DNA of 64,000 nt from Chersky-840 sp035604715 (GTDB taxonomy: Bacteria; Actinomycetota; Acidimicrobiia; Acidimicrobiales; UBA8190). Shown piece after piece: positions 33,577 through 42,489 of the stretch; the first letter of the stretch is position 1; each line of letters opens with the position of its first letter. A program made the position numbers and the translations under genes. The notes beneath the pieces are model-generated. The model was not told the origin of the DNA. It worked only from the letters and a program-made list of their open reading frames with translations, and searched no databases. The DNA is taken from NCBI GenBank assembly GCA_963731665.1, contig CAVSWP010000011.1, forward strand, positions 620,001-684,000, read 5' to 3'.

Positions 33577-35248
33577 CAACGAGTACTCGGGGCCCGAGCC
33601 GCCTTCGGGCGGGGTGAGGCGCCCACCCCGGGCCGAGATGGCGCCGCATTGCACGCAGTTCGACGGCGCCATCTTCAGCGTCACCAGGCCGTCGCCGTCC
33701 GCGGCGCCCGCTTCGTAGACCTGGGCCGGGCACAGGTGGACCCACATCTCCGCCACGTCGGCCGGAACTCGTTGCGTGAGCACGATGTGGTTCGGCTGAT
33801 CGTCGCGCGTCTTGTTCCCGGAGGCGAAGACCGAGGAGAGCTTGTCGAAGGTCAGCACGCCGTCACTCGGCGGGTAGCCTGCGGCGCGATCGGTGTGCAT
33901 CAGCGGCTGGGTATCGTCAGCTTGAGCGGGCTTGCCGATGCTGATCCGCCCTTTGGAGACCAACGATCGCGCTCGCCAGTGCCCCCCCAGCGAAGAAACC
34001 ATGGGCGAAGGCATGACGCATGTCGCGCACCGTATGCAGGTCCTTCGAGATGAAGCTGGAACGCACGGCGTCGTCGTATGAGCTCAGTGCCACGCCGTCC
34101 TTGAGCGACGCGAACGCCGACTCCGCCGCCAGTCGTCCCGACTCTATGGCGTAGTGCACGCCCTTGAGGGTGGGGATGTTCACCATTCCGGCCCCGTCGC
34201 CACAGAGCAGGAGTCCCGGCGCGAAGAGCCGGCGCGGCAGCGAGTAGAAGCCCCCACTGGGAATGGTCTTTGCTCCCCACTCCAAGCGCTCTCCGCCTTC
34301 GAGGAGGGGGCGGATCTTCGGGTGCGTCTTCAGTTCCTGGAGGAGGTCGTGGACCGACAGTGCGCTGTCGCGGTAGTCGAGGCCTACCACCATACCGATC
34401 GTCAACATGTCCTCGCCCATGGGGTAGATGAACGAGCCCCCGAACTCCCGGTACTTGGCTCCGGTCCGCAGCGGCCACCCCATGGTGTGGATGATCCGCC
34501 GGAGCGGGCTGGCCACCTTCCACACCTCCTTCACGCCGAGCTCCCACACCTGGGGGTGGTCGGGACGGAGGTCGAAATGGTCGAGGGCCACTCCGGTGAG
34601 GTGGCCTTGGGTTCCCTCGGCCAGCACGGTCACCTTGGACACGATGTCGGAACCGGGCTCGAAGTTGCTCAACTCCTCGCCGCCGGGACCCCGCCCCTTG
34701 TCGCCGGTGCGGACCCCCACGACGACACCGTCGGACACAAGCAAGGTCCGGGCCGCCGTCTCGGGCAACACCATCGCCCCCGCCTCTTCCGCCTGCTCGC
34801 CGAGCCAATGCCCGAGCTTTGACAACGAGAAGAGGAAATTGCCGTGGTTGCGCATGGGCGGGGGAGGAGGGATCGGCAACGCCCGCCGGGGCGTCAGAAC
34901 CCAGACCGACTCCGCCGGTACCGGTCCGTACCCCGGAATGTCCTCGATCCGGAGCCGGCCGCCGAAGAGCCGCTCGATTGCTCGCGGATTGACGATCACA
35001 CCCGAGAGAAGGTGGGATCCCGGATGTTTGCCCTGCTCGGCCACGGCCAGAGGCACGTCGCCGAGACCGGCGGCGGTCTCCGGGTCCTCCTGGAGGAGCT
35101 GGCCGAATCGAATGGCGCAGGCGAGCCCGGCCGGACCGGCGCCGACCACGAGCACACCGACTTCGATCCTGGTGTCGACAGGGTCGGTCGGCTCGGCGAT
35201 GAATTCGCCCACCCGAAAGGGGGGCGGGTAATCGGCGGGGCGCGCCAT
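33571..35248 (-). CDS. Electron-transfer flavoprotein:quinone oxidoreductase (one apparent frameshift at ~33960)
   Basis: ATG 35248 shares its A with the etfA stop. The frame carries the FAD motif VGVLVVGAGPAGLACAIRFG, QGKHPGSHLLSGVIVNPRAI, SEGTQGHL-type AEGTQGHLTG, and LLCGDGAGMVNIPTLKGVHYAIESG. After ASAIV the sequence continues one base out of frame as SKGRISIGKP, HTDRAAGYPPSDG, FDKLSSVFASGNKTRDDQPNH and the ferredoxin-like end (LCPAQVYE, NCVQCGAIS). Deleting one G (33960/33961) restores 1677 nt, 558 residues. The Fe-S segment has Cys, Cys, Cys but Ile at the usual fourth ligand position of CxxCxxC. Passes ETF electrons to the quinone pool at the membrane. Confidence 0.88.
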
Positions 35249-36215
35249 CACGAGCCCTTGCGTCGTCGCAGGAGCTCGACCAGTTGGGGGACGATGCTGT
35301 GCACGTCCCCGACGACTGCCAGGTCGCAGAACTCGAAGATCGGGGCGCGGGGGTCCTTGTTGATCGCGACGATGGTCTCCGAGTTTTGCATGCCGACCTT
35401 GTGCTGCACCGCTCCCGACACGCCGAGCGCGACGTAGAGCCGGGGTGAGACCGTCTTGCCCGTCTGGCCGATCTGCGCCGAATGAGGGGACCATCCCGCG
35501 TACACGACGGCACGCGTGGCTCCCACCACTCCGCCGAGGACGCTGGCGAGGTCTTCGGCAAGCGAGAAGTTTCTCCGGCCCGCCCAGTCCCATCCCCCCG
35601 GTGACGATCACCTCGGCGGCCTCGAGAGAGGGCCCACCCTCTGGCTGGGTCACCTGGTCCACGATCCGGGCAGCTCGGGAGTGGCTCTCGAGCTCCACCG
35701 AGACGGGTTGGACCGATGGCTGGGTACCCCTCTCGACCGATTGGAACGAGCCCGCTCGGCACAGCGCCAGGCGCGGCGTCGAACGCCACCCCACGTCGAC
35801 GAGGACGGAGTCCGACAGTGCGGGCCGCTTGCCGATCAGGTCACCGTCGCGCGTGATGATGTCGACGAGGTCCCAGTTCAGCCCGGCGTCGAGGCGCGCC
35901 GCCAGACCTCCGGCGATATCAGCGGCGAGTACGGAATTGGAGAACAGGACGGTGTCGTACCCGCCCTCCCCCACGATCTTGGCCAGCACGTCGACCCGGG
36001 GCTGGGGCAGCGGCGGAAACAAGGAGTCGCTCTTCGGCGACGTAGACCGTGGTGGCGCCGAACCTGCCCACCTCGGGCGTGAGCGCTTTCACCTCGGGGC
36101 CGCCGATGATGACGGCCGCCACGTCGTCGTCGAGGTCAGCGGCCTTGGCAAGCACACCCAAGGGGCCGTTGCAGAGCTCGTCTCGACGATGCTCCACATA
36201 GACGAGGGTGCTCAT
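35248..36215 (-). CDS. etfA: Electron transfer flavoprotein alpha subunit (two apparent frameshifts)
   Basis: ATG 36215 overlaps the etfB stop by 4 nt. The N-terminus MSTLVYVEHRRDELCNGPL continues to VYVAE, then one base over to SDSLFPPLPQPRVDVLAKIV (extra base in 36030-36035). It runs on to VIVTGGMGLGGPE, then again one base over to NFSLAEDLASVLGGVVGATRA (extra A in 35570-35572 on the + strand as T). The C-terminal FAD domain is complete: VVYAGWSPHSAQIGQTGKTVSP, YVALGVSGAVQH, IVAINKDPRAPIFEFCDLAVVGD. With both bases removed the gene is 966 nt, 321 residues, the normal EtfA size. Binds FAD and accepts electrons from acyl-CoA dehydrogenases. Confidence 0.9.
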
Positions 36216-36982
36216 AGCAGTGCTCTGTGCTCCAGGAAGTCCACGATCACCTGGGCTACTTCGTCGTGGTCTTCGATCCTGATCGCATTGGGCCGCGCCG
36301 GGGGGTCGGCGATCGAGCGGACCTCGGTCTTCGCCCCTGCATCTCCGGCGTCGACAGGAGAGATGGCCAGATCCGACAGGGAAAGCACCTCGAGCGGCTT
36401 CTTCTTGGCGGCCATCACACCCTTGAGCGAGGCATAGCGCAGCTCGTTGATGGCGTCGGTGACGGCAACGATCGCCGGCAAGGGCGCCTCGATGATGTCG
36501 TCACCGACCTCGGTCTGCCGGGTCACCCGTACCGACTCTTCCCGGATCTCGAGCTTGGTGGCCTGGGAGATGGCCGGCAGTCGCAACCCCTCGGCAACGG
36601 CCGCCCACAGCGCGGCGCCACCCCCGTCGCTCGTCTGCTGACCGAACAGGATGAGGTCGGCACCCTCACGCTGGACCGCCTTGGCGAGCACCTTGCTCGT
36701 CGCCAGCAGGTCGGAGCCGACCGCACCGGGGTCGCTCACGAGCACGGCACGGTCGGCCCCGAGCGCCAGCGCGCCCCGTAACGACTCCGCCGCCGCCTCG
36801 GGGCCCATCGAGACGACCACAACCTCGGCCCCGGAGCCCTCCTTGATCCGAACGGCTTCCTCCACCGCGTAGAGGTCGAAGGGGTTGATCTCCAGTGCCC
36901 CGCCGCGGTCGAGCCGCTTCGACTCGGGATCCAAACGTGCACGCCCGTCGGGGACACATTTCACGCAGACCACGATCTTCAT
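36212..36982 (-). CDS. etfB: Electron transfer flavoprotein beta subunit
   Basis: 256 residues from ATG 36982. Signatures: MKIVVCVKCVPDG, INPFDLYAVEEAVRIKE, VVVVSMGPEAAAESLRGALALGADRAVLV, DLILFGQQTSDGGG and the AMP-binding/recognition loop region with PAIVAVTDAINELRYASLKGVMAAKKKP (the LPRYASLKGIM-type anchor loop that docks dehydrogenases). First gene of the etfB-etfA-ETF-QO operon, all coupled by overlaps. Supports aerobic beta-oxidation elsewhere in the genome. Confidence 0.95.
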   Translation of the reverse strand: MKIVVCVKCVPDGRARLDPESKRLDRGGALEINPFDLYAVEEAVRIKEGSGAEVVVVSMGPEAAAESLRGALALGADRAVLVSDPGAVGSDLLATSKVLAKAVQREGADLILFGQQTSDGGGAALWAAVAEGLRLPAISQATKLEIREESVRVTRQTEVGDDIIEAPLPAIVAVTDAINELRYASLKGVMAAKKKPLEVLSLSDLAISPVDAGDAGAKTEVRSIADPPARPNAIRIEDHDEVAQVIVDFLEHRALL

Positions 36983-37134
36983 AGGGCGGTCATCGTAGTG
37001 CGTGTCTCGGAATCCTGGCGACGGGGGTCGCCACCCGGAGGTGCCCGGCGTGCCCTGTGCGCGAGGGGCCCGACCCCCTTTGTCGGCGCTGAACGTCAAG
37101 GTGAGCAGCGGCGGAATCACAGTAACGTGTCCGC

Positions 37135-40083
37135 GTGAGGACGCCGCTTCGACATGGCGCTCGAGGGAACACCCCGAGGACTCGTCGCGTGCTCGTGGCC
37201 GTGTTGATCTTGGTGTTGATGGCGGTCGTGCTGGTTGTGGTCGCGGCCAATCTCTCTGGCACAGCGCGCAACGACACCACTCCCGTGAACCTCTCCACTC
37301 CGGTCGACATGGCCAACGGCCTGGCTCATCGTTCCGCCATCGTGCGGGCAGGCAAGGCCCGGATCGAGGTGCTGAGCCCCACCCTCCTACGGCTCGAGTA
37401 CTCGCCCACCGACAACTTCGAGAACAGCCCCACCGTCAATGCCATCAACCGCAGGATGGCGGTGCCGAAGTACAGCGCCCGAGTGTCAGCAGGGTGGCTG
37501 ACCGTTCGGACAATCCGGGCCACCTTGCGTTACCGGGTCGGGTCGGGGCCCTTCACCGCCGCCAACACTTCCTTGCAATTTACGAACGGCAACAGCCGAG
37601 CCACCGCGTACCCCACCTGGGACTGGGAATGCCCCTTCGACCAGACATGCCAGGCCGGCGCGGCCGTTCTGACTGGCGGGGCGTCGCTCAATTGGAACCA
37701 GAGCGGCTACCAGAGCAGCGCAGGCTATGTGGGCGAGCTCCTCCGCCCTGGTGCCGGCGCCACCTGGAGCATCTTGGGGGCCCCCGGCGGGCCGACGATC
37801 ATGTCCATCCGCTACTCGGACGTGGTGAGCGCTCCCTCCACCGCCCGCCCGCGCTCGCTCGACCTGATGGTCGACGGTCATCTGGACACCACACTGGTGG
37901 CTGCGCCGACCACCAGCGCACAGCCGTGGTCGACCTTCACCACCACGACCACCCTGAAGGCGGGCTTCAATTCGGTGGAGGTGCTGTGCGGCTCGGGGAA
38001 CAGCTGCAACGTGGAGGTCGACACGCTGTCGCTGAGCCCAACCACCGAGCCTGCGCCTGCGGCTGGGCCGTCCGACCCGCTGGGTGGCTGGGTCCGAGGA
38101 TTCGACACCTTCACCTACGAACCGGCACAGCCGTGTGCGGCGGGCACCAGCGGGGCCACGTGCCAGGTCACGTTCGAGCCGTTGCACACCGACGGCTTGC
38201 TCGACCGGGCCGGCTGGCGACTGCTGGACGACACCCAGAGCGCGCTCTGGACGCCACAGGGATGGGTTCAACGCCGTCAACAGGGGGGAGACCTCGAGGA
38301 CGGCTACCTCTTCGCCTACGGCCAGGACTACGCCGGTGCACTGCGCACGTTCGCCCAATTGACCGGCGCCGCCCCCCTCCTGCCCCGCGACGTTTTCGGC
38401 GTGTGGTACTCGGACTACACCCCGTATTCCAGCCGCTATATCGAGGACTCGCTGTACCCCGCTTTCCAGAAAGACCAAGTGCCGCTCAACACGTTGTCGC
38501 TCGACACCGACTGGAAGTCGCCCAACAATTGGGACGGTTGGGAATGGAACACTGCGCTGTTCCCCCACCCCGCCGATTTCGTGCAGTGGGCCCGCTCCAA
38601 CGGCATCAGCGTCACCTTGAACATCCACTCGAGTATCGCCGTCGACGACCCCAAGGTGCCGCTTGCGCAGAGCGTCGCCGGAACGGCGCTACCCAGGACG
38701 AGCTGTATGGCCGGCATCTGCCGGGTCTGGGACTGGAGCTCGGTCCCCCAGGCCGAGTCCAATTTCGCCCTGCAGCAGAGCTTTCAACACCAGGGGGTGG
38801 CGTTCTGGTGGTTGGACTGGTGCTGTGACGCGTCGGTGGTGTCCATGCCGGGGTTGACCCCGGACGCGTGGATCGGCCACCTCTACGCCCAGGAGATGGT
38901 CGACCACGGCCAACGGGGCTTCGTGCTGGCGCGCATCGGGTCGTCCAACGGCAACCCCCAACGGGTGTACCCGGCGGGGCCGTGGTCCGACCACACCTCG
39001 GCCATCGCCTTCACCGGAGACGCCTGGGGAACGTGGAACACCTTGGCTCAGGAGGTGGCCCTCACCCCGGACGAAGCCACGATCGGCGAACCCTATGTCA
39101 GTGACGACATCGGAAGCTTCCTGGGCCCGCCACCACAGGGGACCCAGGACCCGGCCGATCTGTACGACCGGTGGGTGCAGTTCGGGACCTTCCAGCCCAT
39201 CCTGCGGTTGCACTCCAACAACGAGAAACGACTGCCCTGGCAGTACCCCCAGCCCGTTCGGGGCATCACCGACTCGTTCCTCCGCCTGCGCGAAGCCCTG
39301 CTCCCGTACACCTACACCCTTGCCGCCCAGTCGCACCAAGACGGCCTGCCCATGGCGCAATCGCTCTATCTCGACTACCCACAGCAGGCGGCCGCGTACA
39401 CGAGTCCAGGGGAGTACCTCTACGGGTCGAACGTGCTGGTCGCACCGGTCACGTCTCCGGGGAGCGTGGCCCACACCACGGTGTGGATACCACCGGGCCG
39501 TTGGGTGGACTACTTCACCGGGGCCACGTTCACCGGCCCGACGACCACCACCTTGTCGGTGCCCCTCAGCCGCATGCCGGTGTTCGTCCGCGCCGGTGGG
39601 ATAGTCCCCGAGCAACCGTCGTCGACCACACCGTCGCCCACCACCGCCCGGCATATGACCCTCGAGATGTTCTCCGGGGCGAGCGGGACCTTCAGTCTGT
39701 ACGCCGACAGCGGGACGGGCCTCGGGTACACCAAGGGGCAGTACACCGAGACCCCGATCAGCGACTCCCTGGGGTCGGTGGCGGCAGGCGGAGCCACCAC
39801 CACGGCGGGCGTGACCATCGGGGCGGCCCACGGGCACTACCCCGGCGAGCCCACCGCGGTGAGTTACCGCTTGGAGATGGTGGATCTCAGCCAACCTTCC
39901 CAGGTGACGTTGAACGGGCGTCCGCTGAGCCTCCAGACGTCGGGCTCGGGTGCACCGGGCTGGTCCTACCAGGCGGCTACGGCCACCGTGGTCGTCAACA
40001 CCCCGCCCCTACCGGTCAGCTGGAGCGTCTCGGTAGTGGCGTCCGGCGGACGACCGGTGGATCGCCCCGAGCCGTCCTCGTGA
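37135..40083 (+). CDS. Membrane-anchored glycoside hydrolase family 31 (alpha-glucosidase-like) with inserted CBM
   Basis: 982 residues from GTG 37135. Signal-anchor at ~19-40 (VLVAVLILVLMAVVLVVVAA). An N-terminal beta domain is interrupted by a CBM35-like module (~195-300: RPGAGATWSILGAPGGPTIM ... FNSVEVLCGSGNSC). The GH31 barrel has FGVWYSDYTPYS, TLSLDTDWKS, nucleophile-region WWLDWCCDAS (Asp near residue 560), IAFTGDAWGTW (acid/base Asp region), SDDIGSFLG, and C-terminal beta domains with VLVAPVTSPG and RWVDYFTG. Acts outside the membrane on alpha-glycosides; the exact linkage is unknown. The Cys pair directly after the nucleophile is unusual. Stands alone, convergent with the NTF2-like gene. 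Confidence 0.92.
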   Translation: MRTPLRHGARGNTPRTRRVLVAVLILVLMAVVLVVVAANLSGTARNDTTPVNLSTPVDMANGLAHRSAIVRAGKARIEVLSPTLLRLEYSPTDNFENSPTVNAINRRMAVPKYSARVSAGWLTVRTIRATLRYRVGSGPFTAANTSLQFTNGNSRATAYPTWDWECPFDQTCQAGAAVLTGGASLNWNQSGYQSSAGYVGELLRPGAGATWSILGAPGGPTIMSIRYSDVVSAPSTARPRSLDLMVDGHLDTTLVAAPTTSAQPWSTFTTTTTLKAGFNSVEVLCGSGNSCNVEVDTLSLSPTTEPAPAAGPSDPLGGWVRGFDTFTYEPAQPCAAGTSGATCQVTFEPLHTDGLLDRAGWRLLDDTQSALWTPQGWVQRRQQGGDLEDGYLFAYGQDYAGALRTFAQLTGAAPLLPRDVFGVWYSDYTPYSSRYIEDSLYPAFQKDQVPLNTLSLDTDWKSPNNWDGWEWNTALFPHPADFVQWARSNGISVTLNIHSSIAVDDPKVPLAQSVAGTALPRTSCMAGICRVWDWSSVPQAESNFALQQSFQHQGVAFWWLDWCCDASVVSMPGLTPDAWIGHLYAQEMVDHGQRGFVLARIGSSNGNPQRVYPAGPWSDHTSAIAFTGDAWGTWNTLAQEVALTPDEATIGEPYVSDDIGSFLGPPPQGTQDPADLYDRWVQFGTFQPILRLHSNNEKRLPWQYPQPVRGITDSFLRLREALLPYTYTLAAQSHQDGLPMAQSLYLDYPQQAAAYTSPGEYLYGSNVLVAPVTSPGSVAHTTVWIPPGRWVDYFTGATFTGPTTTTLSVPLSRMPVFVRAGGIVPEQPSSTTPSPTTARHMTLEMFSGASGTFSLYADSGTGLGYTKGQYTETPISDSLGSVAAGGATTTAGVTIGAAHGHYPGEPTAVSYRLEMVDLSQPSQVTLNGRPLSLQTSGSGAPGWSYQAATATVVVNTPPLPVSWSVSVVASGGRPVDRPEPSS

Positions 40084-40106
40084 TGACCCGGTGCGGGGGC
40101 GCCGCC

Positions 40107-40610
40107 TCAGTCAGGCAGCGCCCAGTTGCGATCGGGGTGTTGCGGGGGCATGTTCATGGGCTCGGTCGGCACCCACCCGCTGGCCGACACGTCCTCTAAG
40201 ACGTGGGCCATGTTGTAGGTGTCCTCCTCGTAGCAGAACTTGCCGTCACCGGCGTAGCGCAGCCGTGAGTAGGCCGACTGGGTGTAGGGAGTGCCGTCCG
40301 CCCGGGTGCCGGGGATGATCTGGGTCCATTTCACGACCACGTCGTCCCCCTCGATGGCCGTGAATTCGACGGGAAACTTCCAATCCCCCAGGCCGACCAT
40401 CGAATGCTCCAGCCAGTGGGCGATGGCCTTCTTGCCCTCGATGCGGCCCCAGGCGGCGTCCACGTAGACGGCGTCGTCGGTGTAGAAGTCGGCCAACGCC
40501 CCGAAGCCGTGGGGCTCGAGGCCGTCGTCGATGCGGCGCCGCAGTTCGTGGTAGCGGTCGATGACGGCCTGGACCTCGTCACGCGGATGGGGCTGGGAAG
40601 CGGAGGGCAT
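40107..40610 (-). CDS. NTF2-like (SnoaL-type) protein
   Basis: 167 residues. A cone-shaped alpha+beta fold is suggested by AVIDRYHELRRRID, FGALADFYTDDAVYVDAAWGRIEGKKAIAHWL (the FYxDDAVYVD motif) and VVKWTQIIPGTRADG. SnoaL-like proteins act as ketosteroid isomerases, dehydratases or hydrolases. The location beside an acyl-CoA synthetase and FadA5-like thiolase fits a lipid or steroid step, but no catalytic Asp/His pair can be assigned with confidence. 65 nt downstream of the synthetase gene on the same strand. Confidence 0.82.
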   Translation of the reverse strand: MPSASQPHPRDEVQAVIDRYHELRRRIDDGLEPHGFGALADFYTDDAVYVDAAWGRIEGKKAIAHWLEHSMVGLGDWKFPVEFTAIEGDDVVVKWTQIIPGTRADGTPYTQSAYSRLRYAGDGKFCYEEDTYNMAHVLEDVSASGWVPTEPMNMPPQHPDRNWALPD

Positions 40611-40675
40611 CGGGCGAGGGTAGCCCGAGGCCGGCGCGGCTGCCCACCTCCCGCCCCCGAGCGAGGACGTGCGCC

Positions 40676-42460
40676 TCAGAGGTCCCAGGCGCGGCTTCGT
40701 CCGCTGGCCTCGAAGGCCCGGCCCAGGACTCGCTCATCCTCCACGGTGAAGAGCCGGTAGGACTCCTCGTCGCGCCCTCGAACATAGATGCGGTCGTCAC
40801 CGACGAGGTCGGAACGGAACTTCTCGTGGACGAGGGCGCGCGTCAGAACCTTGTTGGTCGGGGTCGTGGGGAGCACTTCGCAGTGGCGGACGAAGCGAGG
40901 TCGCCACTTGGGGCTGAGATCGGGTTGTCCGTCGAGCCAGGCGGCGAAGGACCCGCCGTCGAACCGGGCCCCGGCGCGCAGCACCAGAGCCGCCATCACC
41001 TGATCACCGGCCTCGGCGTCAGGCACGCCGTAAACCGAAACCATCATGACGTCGGGGTGGCGGGCCACGATCGCCTCGATCGGGGCGGCCGGGAAGTTCT
41101 CTCCGTCCACCCTCAGCCAGTCCGAGGTGCGACCGGCGAAGAACACCCACCCGTCTTCGTCGACGTAGCCAAGATCACCGCTCCAGTACCAGCCGTTGCG
41201 GGTGGTGCGGCTCATGGCTTCGTCGTTGTGGTAGTACCCCTCGAACGGTCCGACACCGAGTGTGTTGACGATCTCGCCCACGCACTCCTGCGCATTGAGG
41301 AGACGGCCCTCCCCGTCGAAGCGAGCCCTCGGGACCTCGCCACCGTCGGAGTCGACCACCACGATCCCCTGACGCAGGCGTCCGACCGAGCCGCGGGGCG
41401 GCCCACCCGAGCGGTCCAGCGCGATGGCCCCCTCGGTCGAGCCGAAGACGTCCACGATGTCGATGCCGAAGCGTCTCGAGGCGGCTTCCACCACCTGGGG
41501 TGACCCTTCGTTGCCGAAGGCGATCCGCAACGTGTTGTCGGCATCGTCGGCCCGTTCGGGAGTGGCCAACAGATAGGCCAACACCTTGCCCGTGTAGTTG
41601 AACCAGGTGACCCCGTAGCGGCGTACATCGGGGAGGAACCCGGACGCGCTGAAACGGCGGGCCAGGGAGAGCGATGCGCCCGTGACCAGCGCGGGCACGA
41701 GCCCCGCCATCAACGAATTGGCGTGGAACAGGGGCATGGCCGCGTACCCGACGTCGTCGGGCCCCACTGCGAGCATCGTGGCCATACGCTGGCCCGTGGT
41801 CAGCAGCCGGCGCTGCGAGCAGCACACCGCCTTCGGTGCGGCGGAGGTTCCCGACGTGAACAGCAGCGCCCACAGGACCTCATCCCCGCAATCGGTCCCC
41901 TGCGGACGAGCCGAGCCGAGGTCGGCACGATCGTTCTCGCCGGCGATCTCGATGGCGTCGTCCAAGGCCTCACCCACCGACATGGCCGGATCGTCGGCGT
42001 CGGCGAAGCGCCGGGAGACCAGCACCCCGCCCGGCAGGTCCAACGCATCGGTCACCGGCTCGAGCACGGCCTGGTGACGGGGCTCGGTGATCAGGAGCTG
42101 GACGTCGGTGTGCGAGATGTCGCGAGCTAGGTGCTCGTCGCGCCGGGTGTGGTTCAGCCCTACCAGGGCCGCACCCACCATCCCGGCGCCGCACAGCGCG
42201 AACACGTAGTCCGGGGTGTTGTCCAGGAGAACGGCAACATGAGGAGGGCGGTCGGGGTCGAGCCGGGCGCGGTACAGGGCGGCAAACCGCTCGGCCTCGA
42301 GAAGTAGCTCTCCGTGCGTCCAGATCTGATCACCGAAACGAAGCGCGGGGCGGCTCCCGGAGCTCGGGTCGAAGGCGTTGCGTCTCAGGAGGGAGGCGAC
42401 GTTCCGAGCGGGGAGAGGCACCTCACCGAGGGGTGGGGCGAACACGACGCCTTCGGCCAC
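40676..42460 (-). CDS. Acyl-CoA synthetase (AMP-dependent, FadD-like)
   Basis: 594 residues. ANL-superfamily motifs: phosphate loop LLFTSGTSAAPKAV (TSGTSxxPK), FNYTGKVLAYLL, FGSTEGAIALDRSG (Y/FGSTE), GWYWSGDLGYVDEDGWVFFAGRTSDWLRVDGENF (adenylate D and hinge R) and PTTPTNKVLTRAL with the catalytic Lys. Activates a fatty acid or side-chain carboxylate to acyl-CoA. Position next to the FadA5-like thiolase and opposite the racemase suggests steroid or methyl-branched acids as substrate; in mycobacteria FadD17/FadD19-type enzymes have that role (family knowledge; specificity inferred). Confidence 0.93.
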   Translation of the reverse strand: MAEGVVFAPPLGEVPLPARNVASLLRRNAFDPSSGSRPALRFGDQIWTHGELLLEAERFAALYRARLDPDRPPHVAVLLDNTPDYVFALCGAGMVGAALVGLNHTRRDEHLARDISHTDVQLLITEPRHQAVLEPVTDALDLPGGVLVSRRFADADDPAMSVGEALDDAIEIAGENDRADLGSARPQGTDCGDEVLWALLFTSGTSAAPKAVCCSQRRLLTTGQRMATMLAVGPDDVGYAAMPLFHANSLMAGLVPALVTGASLSLARRFSASGFLPDVRRYGVTWFNYTGKVLAYLLATPERADDADNTLRIAFGNEGSPQVVEAASRRFGIDIVDVFGSTEGAIALDRSGGPPRGSVGRLRQGIVVVDSDGGEVPRARFDGEGRLLNAQECVGEIVNTLGVGPFEGYYHNDEAMSRTTRNGWYWSGDLGYVDEDGWVFFAGRTSDWLRVDGENFPAAPIEAIVARHPDVMMVSVYGVPDAEAGDQVMAALVLRAGARFDGGSFAAWLDGQPDLSPKWRPRFVRHCEVLPTTPTNKVLTRALVHEKFRSDLVGDDRIYVRGRDEESYRLFTVEDERVLGRAFEASGRSRAWDL

Positions 42461-42489
42461 TTCAGCTGATGCCGGCCGGTGTCATCTGG

